A stretch of 64,000 nt of DNA from Nocardiopsis sp. NRRL B-16309 (GTDB lineage: Bacteria > Actinomycetota > Actinomycetes > Streptosporangiales > Streptosporangiaceae), in the NCBI RefSeq assembly GCF_001279585.1, contig NZ_LGEC01000016.1, positions 248,001-312,000 of the forward strand, written 5' to 3'. Below, one piece after another: positions 11,487-20,596 of the stretch; the stretch's first letter is position 1; every line of letters begins with the position of its first letter. The notes beneath the pieces are model-generated. The model saw nothing but the letters and a program-made list of their open reading frames with translations, was not told the DNA's origin and did not search any database. The position numbers and the translations under genes were made by a program.

Positions 11487-11526
11487 GGAAGGGGCCCGGA
11501 TCGCCGATGCGATCCGGGCCCCTTCC
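11487..11526 (+). terminator. strong hairpin terminator of the kgd-DUF6104 operon
   Basis: A perfect 18-bp stem GGAAGGGGCCCGGATCGC with its complement and a 4-nt CGAT loop. It lies between the DUF6104 stop and the stop of the opposing gene at 11543. There is no U-tract, as is common in actinomycetes. Confidence 0.85.
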
Positions 11527-11542
11527 GCGTGCGCGGGGCGCC

Positions 11543-12046
11543 TCAGGCGGCGGTGCGGAACCAGTCCCGGCTGGCCCGGGTGAGCAGCAGCAGGAGGAAG
11601 AGCCCCGGGAAGACGAGGCCGAGCACGGACACGGCCACCGCGACGACGAGTCCCTCCGTGTTGCTGATGGTGGGGATGAGCGCCAGCTGCAGGCCCACGT
11701 CGGTGCCGATCGCGATGAGCGCCCACTGGAGTGCGATCGCGTCTCCGCGGCCGAGCCGGGCCGCCGCGATGCCGTAGCTCACTCCCGTGATGATTCCGAC
11801 GGTCGGTATCAGGACGTGGTCGAGGAGGAGCAGATCCTCGCCTCGGTCCATCCCGGGTGGTGGTGCGAGGTAGGCGCCGATGAGGGCCAGCACGAGCGTG
11901 GCGAGGCCGAACAGCGCGAGCAGCGACGCCAGTCCGAAGAGGATGCGGAGGACCCTGAGTCGGCGCGGCATGACCGGAGGCCGGTCGTCCGGCACGCCGA
12001 TGGGGATCGGCTCCGGTGAGTAGGAGACGGGCTCTGGGGGATGCAC
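11543..12046 (-). CDS. small polytopic membrane protein, unknown
   Basis: 167 aa. A proline-rich cytoplasmic N-terminus (about 1-30) precedes four membrane segments: ILFGLASLLALFGLATLVLALIGAYL, VLIPTVGIITGVSYGIAAA, ALQWALIAIGTDVGLQLALI and LVVAVAVSVLGLVFPGLFLLLLL. The GTG at 12046 is fixed by AGGAG seven bases upstream; longer versions lack a ribosome site. No domain was recognised. Confidence 0.65.
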   Translation of the reverse strand: MHPPEPVSYSPEPIPIGVPDDRPPVMPRRLRVLRILFGLASLLALFGLATLVLALIGAYLAPPPGMDRGEDLLLLDHVLIPTVGIITGVSYGIAAARLGRGDAIALQWALIAIGTDVGLQLALIPTISNTEGLVVAVAVSVLGLVFPGLFLLLLLTRASRDWFRTAA

Positions 12047-12155
12047 GGGGGATCTCCTGACTGTTTTGTCTGGATTGACGAACAGCATCCCATTGAACCC
12101 CAGGTCAGGGAGGCCCCGTGCCACCGGGCCGAGCCGGGAACGGTTCTCGTGAGCG

Positions 12156-12437
12156 CTACGTCGAGATCGTGCGTCCGGCGCGCTGCCGGATGAGTTCGTT
12201 CACGCACTCCTCGGGCCGGGTGACGGAGACCCGCACTCGGGCCGTCGTGACGCCCAAGAAGGTGAACTGGTCGTCCTCGACCCGCACCGCCGCCTGGCCG
12301 AGATAGGGGTCGCAGCACAGCGTGGGCGTGAGTTCGCCGCGGTGCATGGTCTGGGCGAGCTTGCTGCCCAGCTGTCGGTCGGCCAGCGCTCGCTGGAGAT
12401 CACGGAGATAGGTGACGCGAGGGTCGTGGAGTTCCAT
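12156..12437 (-). CDS. hypothetical protein divergent from an XRE regulator
   Basis: 93 aa, soluble. An amphipathic helical N-terminus (VTYLRDLQRALADRQLGSKLAQTM) is followed by a beta-rich part with CCDPYLG and a C-terminal helix (PEECVNELIRQRAG). It is divergent from the XRE/DUF397 genes with only 89 bp between starts, so it may belong to that regulatory module. The function is unknown to me. Confidence 0.5.
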   Translation of the reverse strand: MELHDPRVTYLRDLQRALADRQLGSKLAQTMHRGELTPTLCCDPYLGQAAVRVEDDQFTFLGVTTARVRVSVTRPEECVNELIRQRAGRTIST

Positions 12438-12514
12438 GCTCTGAGCCTCGCCACTCACGGCTGACTTCCACAGCCTTCTGCACGAATCCCGCCACATCCC
12501 GGCGTCACTCCCGG

Positions 12515-12526
12515 TAGTGTCCCCGC
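12515..12526 (+). promoter_or_regulatory. -10 element placing the XRE gene as leaderless
   Basis: TAGTGT (12515-12520) fits the TANNNT -10 pattern and lies six bases before the ATG at 12527. Transcription would therefore start at the start codon. There is no Shine-Dalgarno, which agrees with a leaderless mRNA. Confidence 0.45.
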
Positions 12527-13288
12527 ATGCCTCCCAACATCTTCACTGATGAGCTGATCCGGTCCCGGGAAGCTCTCGGGCTGACTCAGACCCAGCTTGC
12601 ACGGCAGGCCGGTATCTCCCTGTCCTCCCTGAATCGGTGGGAACAAGGTGGTTCGCTTCCCAAGAGAGAGAACGCGGAGCGGCTCGACAACGAGCTTCGG
12701 ACGGACGGGCGGCTGCTCGCCCGGTTCGACGAGGCGAAGGACGGCTTCACGGTTCCCCCGTGGGCCCGAGATCTGGTGTCCATCGAGACCGCCGCCAGGA
12801 CGGTCCACGTGGTGGCGCTCGCCCTGGTTCCCGGGTATCTCCAGTCGCCCCTGTACGCGTCGATGCTGTTCCGGGCGTCCCGCCCCTGGGCTCCGGACTC
12901 GGAGATCGAGCGCCTGGTGCAATTGCGCTGCCAGCGGTTGGAGCAACTGCCCGAGCTTCGTGTGACGGCGGTGTTCCCGGTGTCCGCGATCGACTCGCTT
13001 CCCACCGAGATCCGCGCGGAGCAGGTGGCGGCACTTCAGCGGTGGGTCTCGACCGGTCGAGTCACCCTGCACCTGGTCCCGCACGAATCGCTCCTGTTGG
13101 TGCCGACCGCTCCCGTGATGGTCTTCCAGTTGGCGAACGGCGAACAGGTGATCTCGTCCGACCACGCGACCGGTAGCGTGGTGGCGGAAACGTCGATGCA
13201 CCCCCGATTGACCTCCATGGTGTCGACAGCTCTGGCAGCAGCGCTCCCCTCCCGTATGTCCCTTGAAGTGTTGGAAGGTTTCGCGTGA
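12527..13288 (+). CDS. XRE-family regulator with C-terminal DUF5753
   Basis: 253 aa. The helix-turn-helix is at about residues 8-55 (REALGLTQTQLARQAGISLS then SLNRWEQGGSLPKRENAERL). The remainder (about 75-250) is DUF5753, with VPGYLQSPLYASMLF, the LRCQRLEQL helix and the VTLHLVPHESLLL strand. In actinomycetes these proteins pair with DUF397 genes in development-linked modules such as WhiJ/AbaA. Its stop overlaps the GTG of the first DUF397 gene by GTGA. Base composition is slightly less GC-rich than its neighbours. Confidence 0.9.
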   Translation: MPPNIFTDELIRSREALGLTQTQLARQAGISLSSLNRWEQGGSLPKRENAERLDNELRTDGRLLARFDEAKDGFTVPPWARDLVSIETAARTVHVVALALVPGYLQSPLYASMLFRASRPWAPDSEIERLVQLRCQRLEQLPELRVTAVFPVSAIDSLPTEIRAEQVAALQRWVSTGRVTLHLVPHESLLLVPTAPVMVFQLANGEQVISSDHATGSVVAETSMHPRLTSMVSTALAAALPSRMSLEVLEGFA

Positions 13289-13461
13289 ACCACGAATGGC
13301 GCACCAGTAGCTACAGCCCCAACGGGAGCGACTGCGTTGAAGCCCGCCGCGTCACGCGGGTCGCCGAGATCCGAGACTCCAAGAACCCCACCGACGCGAC
13401 CCTCGCAGTACCCGCCGCCGAGTGGACCGCCCTGCTCGCCGGAGTGCGGTCCGTAGCGTAG
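13285..13461 (+). CDS. DUF397 protein 1
   Basis: 58 aa. The family signature is complete: WRTSSYSPNGSDCVEARR near the N-terminus, then EIRDSKNP, then the terminal EWTALLAGVR. The GTG start overlaps the TGA of the XRE gene, giving tight translational coupling. DUF397 proteins work with their XRE partner, probably as an antagonist or co-regulator. Confidence 0.85.
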   Translation: MNHEWRTSSYSPNGSDCVEARRVTRVAEIRDSKNPTDATLAVPAAEWTALLAGVRSVA

Positions 13462-13488
13462 ACCTCCGACTCTCCTGAAGGATCTCGC

Positions 13489-13662
13489 ATGAACGATTGG
13501 CACAAGAGCACCTACAGCAACACCGGGGGCAATTGCGTTGAGGTCCGCGAGCATGCGACTGGCGCGGACGTCCGCGACACCCAGAACCGGGACGCCGGGC
13601 ACCTGACGGTCCCCCGGACCGAGTGGACCGCTCTGCTCGCGGGAGTGCGATCCGTGGCGTAG
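13489..13662 (+). CDS. DUF397 protein 2
   Basis: 57 aa, a diverged duplicate of the preceding gene. It keeps WHKSTYSNTGGNCVEVRE, DVRDTQNRD and a C-terminus EWTALLAGVRSVA identical to copy 1. It has its own ribosome site (GAAGGA, seven bases before ATG). The 27-bp gap from copy 1 and the terminator 50 bp downstream close a three-gene operon. Confidence 0.85.
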   Translation: MNDWHKSTYSNTGGNCVEVREHATGADVRDTQNRDAGHLTVPRTEWTALLAGVRSVA

Positions 13663-13712
13663 GGCGCCACGCTGGCGACGGGCCCGAACCGGCCTCCAGG
13701 CACCGGAACCAT

Positions 13713-13746
13713 GACGAACCCCCGGACCGGCGTCCGGGGGTTCGTC
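13713..13746 (+). terminator. hairpin terminator of the XRE-DUF397 operon
   Basis: A perfect 15-bp stem GACGAACCCCCGGAC with its complement and the loop CGGC. It lies 50 bp after the last DUF397 stop, without a U-tract. Confidence 0.8.
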
Positions 13747-13800
13747 GTGTCCGGGTCCGGGGGAACCCGGAGCCGCCCCTGAAACACCCCCGGAAAGCCG

Positions 13801-13840
13801 CGACATATCTTGAGTTACCCCCACTCGCGACATATCGTGA
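13801..13840 (+). promoter_or_regulatory. two direct repeats, probable PadR operator
   Basis: CGACATATCTTGA (13801-13813) and CGACATATCGTGA (13828-13840) differ at one base and are 27 bp apart. They end 28 bp upstream of the DUF4097 ATG. The last gene of this unit encodes a PadR protein, and members of that family usually bind repeated or dyadic ATAT-containing sites at their own promoter. Confidence 0.5.
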
Positions 13841-13868
13841 AGACATCGAGCGAGTGAAAGGGTGCACG

Positions 13869-14720
13869 ATGGCACGTTGGACCATCGACCAGCCGATGAC
13901 ACAGACCCTGGACGGCATCGTCGCGCTGCGGGTCCGGATCATCGGCGGTCACGTCAACATCCTCCCCACCGACGACCCGGTCACCTTCGAGGTGACCGAC
14001 ATCGTCGGCGAGCCCGTCCTGGTCACCCAGGAGGCGGGCATCCTCACCATCCACTACGAGGACCTCACCGGCCACGGCCTGCTGGACCGGCTGCGTCCCA
14101 TCCAGCTCAACAGCTACAAGGGCATGGGCGGCCGGAAGGCCACCGTGAACCTGCGGATCCCCGCGGAGTGCCCGGTCGAGGTCTCCACGGTCAGCGCGCC
14201 CGTGGTCGCCGCCGGTCTCAGCTCCCGCACGAGCATCAAGACCGCGTCCGGCGAGATCACGCTGGACGACGTGACCGGCGAGACCGAGGTGACCACGGCA
14301 TCCAGCAACGCGTCCGTGCGCGGACCGCGCGGCAGCCTCAGCTTCAACAGCGTCAGCGGCCAGCTCGCCGTGGCGGGGGGACGGCTGTCCGACTTCAACG
14401 CCAAGACCGCCTCCGGGCAGGTCCTCGCCGACACCGACCTCGCTCCGTCCGGGCGGGTCCGCCTGCACTCGGTCTCCGGTGAGATCGCCCTGCGGATACC
14501 CTCCGAGACCTCCGCGACGGTGGAGATGCGCTCGGTCAAGGGCAAGCTGGAGTCCGACTACGGCCTGGACCGCCGCAGCGCGCCCGCCCGCAGCATCCTC
14601 AGCGGGAAGATCGGCGTCGGCGTCGACCCCGCGACCATCACGACCACCACCGTGTCCGCCCGCACCGCGCTGCTGCGCCGCGCACCCGAGGCGCCCGCGG
14701 CGATCCCCGAGGGAGCCTGA
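13869..14720 (+). CDS. DUF4097 beta-strand repeat protein
   Basis: 283 aa with no signal peptide or membrane segment. Residues 20-120 hold strands such as VALRVRIIGGHVNIL. From about 115 a right-handed beta-solenoid pattern repeats: SSRTSIKTASGEITLDDVTG, SLSFNSVSGQLAVAGG, FNAKTASGQVLADT, VRLHSVSGEIAL. The recurring (T/V)(A/S)SG turn is diagnostic of DUF4097. The ATG at 13869 has GAAAGGG upstream. The PadR gene begins on the base after its stop. DUF4097/PadR pairs are common in actinomycetes; the role is unknown. Confidence 0.85.
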   Translation: MARWTIDQPMTQTLDGIVALRVRIIGGHVNILPTDDPVTFEVTDIVGEPVLVTQEAGILTIHYEDLTGHGLLDRLRPIQLNSYKGMGGRKATVNLRIPAECPVEVSTVSAPVVAAGLSSRTSIKTASGEITLDDVTGETEVTTASSNASVRGPRGSLSFNSVSGQLAVAGGRLSDFNAKTASGQVLADTDLAPSGRVRLHSVSGEIALRIPSETSATVEMRSVKGKLESDYGLDRRSAPARSILSGKIGVGVDPATITTTTVSARTALLRRAPEAPAAIPEGA

Positions 14721-15815
14721 ATGAGCACCATCTTCGGCCACGGCAGACTCCGGCTGTACCTGCTCAAACTGCTGGACGAGAGCCCGCGCCACGGTTACGA
14801 GATCATCAGCCTGCTGCGCGACCGCTTCCTGGGCGTGTACTCGCCCTCCCCCGGCACCATCTACCCCCGTCTGGCCCGGCTGGAGGAGGAAGGGCTGGTC
14901 ACGCACACCGAGGAGGGCGGCCGCAAGGTCTACAGCCTCACCGACAAGGGGCGCGCCGAGCTGCGTGAGCGCAGCGGCGACCTGGACGACCTGGAGCGCG
15001 AGATCACCGACTCCGTGCGCGACATCGCACGCGCGGTCAAGCAGGACGTGCGCGCCACCATCAGCTCGCTGCGCGAGGAGCTGAAGTTCGCCGCGGGCGG
15101 CGTGCGCCGCCCCGCGTCCGGCCCCGAGTCCACCGACCAGGAGCCCGGCACGGACCGGGCCCAGGAGGAGAAGGCCTCGGCTGACGCGGCCGACGCCTCC
15201 GGGTCCGGGAAGGCCGGGGAAGCCGGTGAGGAGAAGTCCCAGCGCGGCAAGGACGGCGACCGGGACCGCTGCGGCCCCGAGGGCAGTCCGTGGGCCCGCG
15301 AGTGGGAGCGCTTCGCGCAGGGCTTCGGCGCGTTCGGCGCCGTGTGGGGCCGGGGCGACTCCGAGCGCCAGGGCGCACCGGAGTTCGACCAGGCGCTGCG
15401 CGACTTCAGCGAGCGCGTCCGCGACGTCACTCGCGAGGCGGGGCACGTGGGCGAGGCCGCCGCGCGCGACCTGCGCCGCATCCTCGACGACACCATCGAG
15501 GTGATCCGCAAGGACATGCGCCACTGGGGCCCGCCCCGCGAGGACCCGAAGGGGGACTCAGGCGCCGCCCCGGGCGAAGCACCGTCCGGAACCGGGACAC
15601 CGGAGCCGAAGACCGAGTCCAGACCCGCGCCCGAGGCACCCGCGCCCGAGGCCGAGCCGAAGGCCGACGCGCCGTCGGACTCCGCTACCGATGGGCAGGG
15701 CACCGAGGAACCGCGGGCCACACCGATGCCGCCGTCCGGCGGCGACCCGTGGAGCGCGGCGGTCGACGACCCCTCGCGGCCCGGCGAGGACAAGAACGAC
15801 AGGAACGACTCGTAG
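14721..15815 (+). CDS. PadR-family regulator with a long acidic disordered tail
   Basis: 364 aa, about three times the usual PadR length. The winged helix occupies residues 1-80 (LLDESPRHGYEIISLLRDRF, then YSPSPGTIYPRLARLEEEGL). Coiled-coil-like helices follow at about 85-130. From about 130 the chain alternates Glu/Asp/Pro/Ser-rich disorder with amphipathic helices (WEREWERFAQGF-like text and DFSERVRDVTREAGHVGEAA). The last 90 residues are a Pro/Glu/Ala tail. It abuts the DUF4097 gene with no gap and probably represses both. The tail could bind a partner, possibly the DUF4097 protein; this is inference. Confidence 0.85.
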   Translation: MSTIFGHGRLRLYLLKLLDESPRHGYEIISLLRDRFLGVYSPSPGTIYPRLARLEEEGLVTHTEEGGRKVYSLTDKGRAELRERSGDLDDLEREITDSVRDIARAVKQDVRATISSLREELKFAAGGVRRPASGPESTDQEPGTDRAQEEKASADAADASGSGKAGEAGEEKSQRGKDGDRDRCGPEGSPWAREWERFAQGFGAFGAVWGRGDSERQGAPEFDQALRDFSERVRDVTREAGHVGEAAARDLRRILDDTIEVIRKDMRHWGPPREDPKGDSGAAPGEAPSGTGTPEPKTESRPAPEAPAPEAEPKADAPSDSATDGQGTEEPRATPMPPSGGDPWSAAVDDPSRPGEDKNDRNDS

Positions 15816-15917
15816 GACCACACACGGACAGGTCCGGAGGTGCCGCGGGGGCGCGCCCTCCGGGCCTCTCCGTGTGTCCGGCCACGGCTCGGGCCGTTCC
15901 AGGACCGCGACGGAAAA

Positions 15918-15948
15918 GCGGGCCCGGCGCGATTCGCGCCGGGCCCGC
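15918..15948. terminator. bidirectional hairpin between padR and malic enzyme
   Basis: A perfect 14-bp stem GCGGGCCCGGCGCG with its complement and loop ATT. AAAA at 15914-15917 gives a short U-run for minus-strand transcripts, so it is best read as the malic-enzyme terminator also serving padR. Confidence 0.8.
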
Positions 15949-15971
15949 CTCATACAGGGGTCGCTGCCGGG

Positions 15972-17174
<1,203 letters not shown>

Positions 17175-17558
17175 TACTCAAACCCCTCGGTCTGCGTGTA
17201 CGCCCGCGTCGGCCATGACGGGGCGGACTGAACGATGGAGCGGGTCGCGCGCGATGACGTGTGGGTGCTAGGGGAGCCCTCCCCGGCGCCGGTCGGCCAT
17301 GACCGGATGTGTCACCGGAGGGGGACAGTCTTCGCCTGACTCTTATGCGAGTGCTGCGCGGCCGCCTCTCACGGGGATGACCCGTTACGCAATCCTCTCA
17401 CAACGGTGACCCGAGGAGCATCGCGGGTCGGGACGATGTGATGTCACCGGTACACAATGGTTTGACACATAATGTCCTGAACGGTGCTGATGATCGACAT
17501 GCGGCCTGTCTGCCGACTGTTCATCGGGCACGCCGTGAGCTAGAAGGAGACCCTCACC
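17175..17558. other. divergent regulatory region, malic enzyme / amino-acid ABC operon
   Basis: 384 bp without a gene. A perfect -35 TTGACA is at 17462-17467, but the base window where a -10 should lie (about 17485-17491) is only TGCTGA/GCTGAT-like. The small dyad GACA-CATAA-TGTC overlaps this -35 at 17464-17476 and could be a regulator site. AGAAGGAGA ahead of 17559 is the ribosome site of the binding-protein gene. Confidence 0.4.
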
Positions 17559-18482
17559 ATGGCCACGTACACGCCACTGTCGCATCGCACGTCACTCGCG
17601 GCCCTGGCGGCCGCCGGCGTGCTCACCCTGGCCGCCTGTGGCGGCGGCGGGGAGGACGACACCGCCTCGAACACCCCCGAGGCCCCCGAGGTCTCCGCCG
17701 ACGAGGAGCTCGCGGCCCTGGTGCCGGACGACATCCGCGAGGCCGGCACCGTCAGCATCGGTGTGGAGTCGGAGTACCCGCCCGGCGAGTTCCTGGACGA
17801 GGACGGCCAGACGGTCCTGGGCTTCAACGTCGACCTGCTCGACGCCGCCCTGGCCAAGCTGGACCTGGAGTCGGAATGGGTCTCCGCCAACTTCGACTCC
17901 ATCATCATCGGCGTCGACTCCGGCACCTACGACCTCGGCTCCTCCTCCTTCACCGTCACGCAGGAGCGCATGGACGCCGTGAACATGGTGGGCTACTTCT
18001 CCTCCGGCACGCAGTGGTTCGTCCAGGCGGGCAACCCCGAGGGCGTCGACCCGGAGAGCCCCTGCGGTCTGCGCGTGGCCGTGCAGTCGGGCACCACCCA
18101 CGACGAGGACATCGAGGCCCGCAGCGACGCCTGCGTCGAGGCGGGCGAGGACGCGATCACGATCGAGAAGTTCCAGAGCCAGCCGCAGGCCACCGAGACC
18201 GTCGTCTCCGGCCTGAACCACGCCTCGCTCGCCGACATGCCGACCTCCGCCTACGCGCTGGAGCAGACCGGCGAGGGCGTCCTGGAGTTCGTCGGGGAGC
18301 AGTACGACGCGGCCCCGTACGGCATCGTCACGCACAAGGACGACACCGAGATGGCCGAGGCCCTGGCCGCGGCGTTCAACTCGATCATGGAGGACGGCAC
18401 CTACCAGGAGATCCTGGACGAGTGGGGCATCAGCGCCGGTGCGATCGACGCCGCCGAGGTCAACCCCTCCGTCGAGGAGTAG
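17559..18482 (+). CDS. amino-acid ABC transporter substrate-binding lipoprotein
   Basis: 307 aa. A lipoprotein signal peptide ends in the lipobox LAAC with Cys27, followed by a Gly/acidic linker. The mature part is a family-3 solute-binding domain: IGVESEYPPGEFLDEDGQ, GFNVDLLDAALAKL, FDSIIIGVDSGTYDL, then the second lobe with RVAVQSGTTHDEDIE. It delivers polar amino acids to the permease and ATPase encoded just downstream. The exact amino acid is not predictable. Confidence 0.92.
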   Translation: MATYTPLSHRTSLAALAAAGVLTLAACGGGGEDDTASNTPEAPEVSADEELAALVPDDIREAGTVSIGVESEYPPGEFLDEDGQTVLGFNVDLLDAALAKLDLESEWVSANFDSIIIGVDSGTYDLGSSSFTVTQERMDAVNMVGYFSSGTQWFVQAGNPEGVDPESPCGLRVAVQSGTTHDEDIEARSDACVEAGEDAITIEKFQSQPQATETVVSGLNHASLADMPTSAYALEQTGEGVLEFVGEQYDAAPYGIVTHKDDTEMAEALAAAFNSIMEDGTYQEILDEWGISAGAIDAAEVNPSVEE

Positions 18483-18516
18483 TCGAGCCGGAACCCCACG
18501 AGCGAAGGTCTGACCC

Positions 18517-19476
18517 TTGTCTTCACCGACCGAGCCGTCGACCGGCGCGGAGACGGCGACCCCGTCCCCGGGCCGGTCGGCCGACCCCGTCACCGCCGTC
18601 CCCGTCCGCTACCCCGAGCGGTGGGTGGCCGCCGGGGTCATCCTGGTCCTCGCGGCCATGTTCGTGCACATGCTGTTCACGAACGACGCGTTCAACTGGC
18701 CGTACATGTGGGACAACATGTTCTCGCCGCCGGTCGTGCGCGGCGTGTGGATCACCCTCAGCGCGACCGTCCTGTCCATGGTCATCGGCGTCGTCCTGGG
18801 CGTGCTCCTGGCGGTCATGCGGCTGTCGGGCAACCCCGTCCTGGTGACGGTCTCCTGGATGTACACCTGGTTCTTCCGCGGTGTGCCCCGCCTCGTGCTG
18901 GCGGTGCTCTTCGGCAACCTGGCCATCCTGTACTCCACCGTCGCCATCGGCCTGCCCTTCGACAACTACTGGATGCCGTGGCTCGGCCTGGAGGGCGACG
19001 CCCGCTTCTTCGAGATCGACGCCCGCACCCTCCTGAGCGGCTACACCGCGGGTCTGCTCGCGCTGTCGCTGTCCGAGGGCGCCTACATGGCGGAGATCAT
19101 CCGCGCGGGCCTGCAGTCGGTGGACAAGGGCCAGACCGAGGCGGCCCAGGCCCTGGGCATGAGCCGGACCAAGGTCCTGAGCCGGATCACCCTCCCCCAG
19201 GCGATGCGCGTGGTCATCCCGCCGACGGGCAACGAGACCATCGCGATGCTCAAGGACACCGCCCTGCTGGCCTACGTGCCGGTGACGATCGAGCTGTTCT
19301 ACCAGCTCCAGGCGATCGGCACGCGCAGTTACCAGATCTTCCCGATGCTGGTCGCGGCCTGCCTGTGGTACCTGGCGATCACCAGCGTGCTGATGGTCGG
19401 CCAGTACTTCATCGAACGCCGGTTCAACCGGAGCGAACGCGGGGTCCGGGACCGCGTCGTGGGAGGTACGCACTGA
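18517..19476 (+). CDS. amino-acid ABC transporter permease
   Basis: 319 aa, HisM/GlnP type with a 35-residue Ser/Pro-rich cytoplasmic N-terminal extension. The EAA loop is complete (EAAQALGMSRTKVLSRITLPQA). Family text NETIAMLKDTALL is present. About five to six membrane segments are seen. TTG is the likely start (18517), with GAAGG eight bases before it. Its TGA overlaps the ATG of the ATPase gene (TGATG). Confidence 0.92.
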   Translation: MSSPTEPSTGAETATPSPGRSADPVTAVPVRYPERWVAAGVILVLAAMFVHMLFTNDAFNWPYMWDNMFSPPVVRGVWITLSATVLSMVIGVVLGVLLAVMRLSGNPVLVTVSWMYTWFFRGVPRLVLAVLFGNLAILYSTVAIGLPFDNYWMPWLGLEGDARFFEIDARTLLSGYTAGLLALSLSEGAYMAEIIRAGLQSVDKGQTEAAQALGMSRTKVLSRITLPQAMRVVIPPTGNETIAMLKDTALLAYVPVTIELFYQLQAIGTRSYQIFPMLVAACLWYLAITSVLMVGQYFIERRFNRSERGVRDRVVGGTH

Positions 19477-20291
19477 TGTCACAGACCAACGAGCCGGTCC
19501 TGGAGACCGACGAGGGCACCGCGCTGCCCGCCGACGCCCTCGTCGTGGCCGAGGACGTGCACAAGAGCTTCGGCCGCCTGGAGGTCCTCAAGGGGATCGA
19601 CCTGGAGGTCAAGCGCGGCGAGGTCATGTGCATCGTCGGCCCGTCCGGGTCCGGCAAGTCCACGTTCCTGCGCTGCGTGAACCACCTGGAGAAGCTCTCC
19701 TCCGGGCGCCTGTGGGTCAACGGCGAGCTGATGGGGTACCGGCAGAAGCGCGGGCGCCTGTACGAGCTGCGGGACACCGAGATCGCCCTGCAGCGCAGCG
19801 ACATCGGCATGGTGTTCCAGCGCTTCAACCTGTTCCCGCACCTGACCGTGCTCGGCAACATCATCGAGGCTCCCACGCAGGTCAAGAAGAAGTCCAAGGC
19901 CGAGGCGGTCGCCCTGGGCGAGGAACTGCTCGAACGGGTGGGGCTGCCGGACAAGGCCAACGCCTACCCCGAGCAGCTCTCGGGCGGCCAGCAGCAGCGT
20001 GTGGCCATCGCCCGCGCGCTGGCCATGGAGCCGTCGCTGATGCTCTTCGACGAGCCCACCAGCGCCCTGGACCCGGAGCTGGTCGGGGAGGTCCTGGACG
20101 TCATGCGCGACCTCGCCGAGGGCGGTATGACGATGGTGGTCGTCACCCACGAGATGGGTTTCGCCCGCGAGGTCGGCGACTCCCTGGTGTTCATGGACGA
20201 CGGCATGGTGGTGGAGACCGGCGTGCCCGCCGACGTGCTCCGCGACCCCCAGCACGAGCGGACCCGCGCGTTCCTGTCCAAGGTCCTCTGA
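19476..20291 (+). CDS. amino-acid ABC transporter ATP-binding protein
   Basis: 271 aa. Walker A GPSGSGKST, Q-loop at VFQRFNLFPHLT, signature LSGGQQQR, Walker B LMLFDEPTSALDP and the switch His in VVTHEMGF are all intact. The N-terminal 25 residues are acidic and extra to the GlnQ/HisP core. A long loop, WVNGELMGYRQKRGRLYELR, is typical of this subgroup. It is the third gene of a binding protein-permease-ATPase operon closed by a hairpin at 20317. Confidence 0.95.
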   Translation: MSQTNEPVLETDEGTALPADALVVAEDVHKSFGRLEVLKGIDLEVKRGEVMCIVGPSGSGKSTFLRCVNHLEKLSSGRLWVNGELMGYRQKRGRLYELRDTEIALQRSDIGMVFQRFNLFPHLTVLGNIIEAPTQVKKKSKAEAVALGEELLERVGLPDKANAYPEQLSGGQQQRVAIARALAMEPSLMLFDEPTSALDPELVGEVLDVMRDLAEGGMTMVVVTHEMGFAREVGDSLVFMDDGMVVETGVPADVLRDPQHERTRAFLSKVL

Positions 20292-20316
20292 GCCCCCGGA
20301 CCCCTCGCACGAGGAC

Positions 20317-20347
20317 GGGCCCCGCGACTCCCCGGAGCGCGGGGCCC
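20317..20347 (+). terminator. hairpin terminator of the amino-acid ABC operon
   Basis: Outer stem GGGCCCCGCG with CGCGGGGCCC, and inner stem CTCC-CC-GGAG. It starts 26 bp after the ATPase stop. Confidence 0.75.
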
Positions 20348-20382
20348 GGCGCGTTCCGGCAGGCGGGCCCCGGCTCGGAGCC

Positions 20383-20512
20383 TCGCGGGGCCCGGCGCGC
20401 GACCACCCCGCGTGGCGCATCGGGAGTCTCGCGGGTACCCGGTGCCCGACAACCGTCGTTGCGCGCCTCGGAAGCGTCGCGGGGCCCGGCGCGCGACCAC
20501 CCCGCGTGGCGC
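20383..20512. repeat. perfect 36-bp direct repeat, copies 94 bp apart
   Basis: Copy 1 is 20383-20418 and copy 2 is 20477-20512. Both read TCGCGGGGCCCGGCGCGCGA and then CCACCCCGCGTGGCGC. A shorter GCGTTCCGGC motif follows the second copy and also occurs at 20351-20360. The repeats fill most of the 305-bp gap between the ABC operon and the methyltransferase gene. Open frames across it lack ribosome sites. Confidence 0.75.
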
Positions 20513-20596
20513 GTTCCGGCCAACTCGCGCGGTCTCCTTGACCGCGCGTCGCGCCGGTACCAGAGTCGGAGCACGGGCCCGCCTCAGGGAGTGACG

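Noticed and set aside
17462..17490. Sigma-70 promoter from the perfect TTGACA
   Set aside because: No acceptable -10 lies 16-19 bp downstream. It is kept only as a weak note within the regulatory region.
20412..20594. 60-codon Arg-rich frame before the methyltransferase
   Set aside because: It is made of the 36-bp direct repeats and has no ribosome site.
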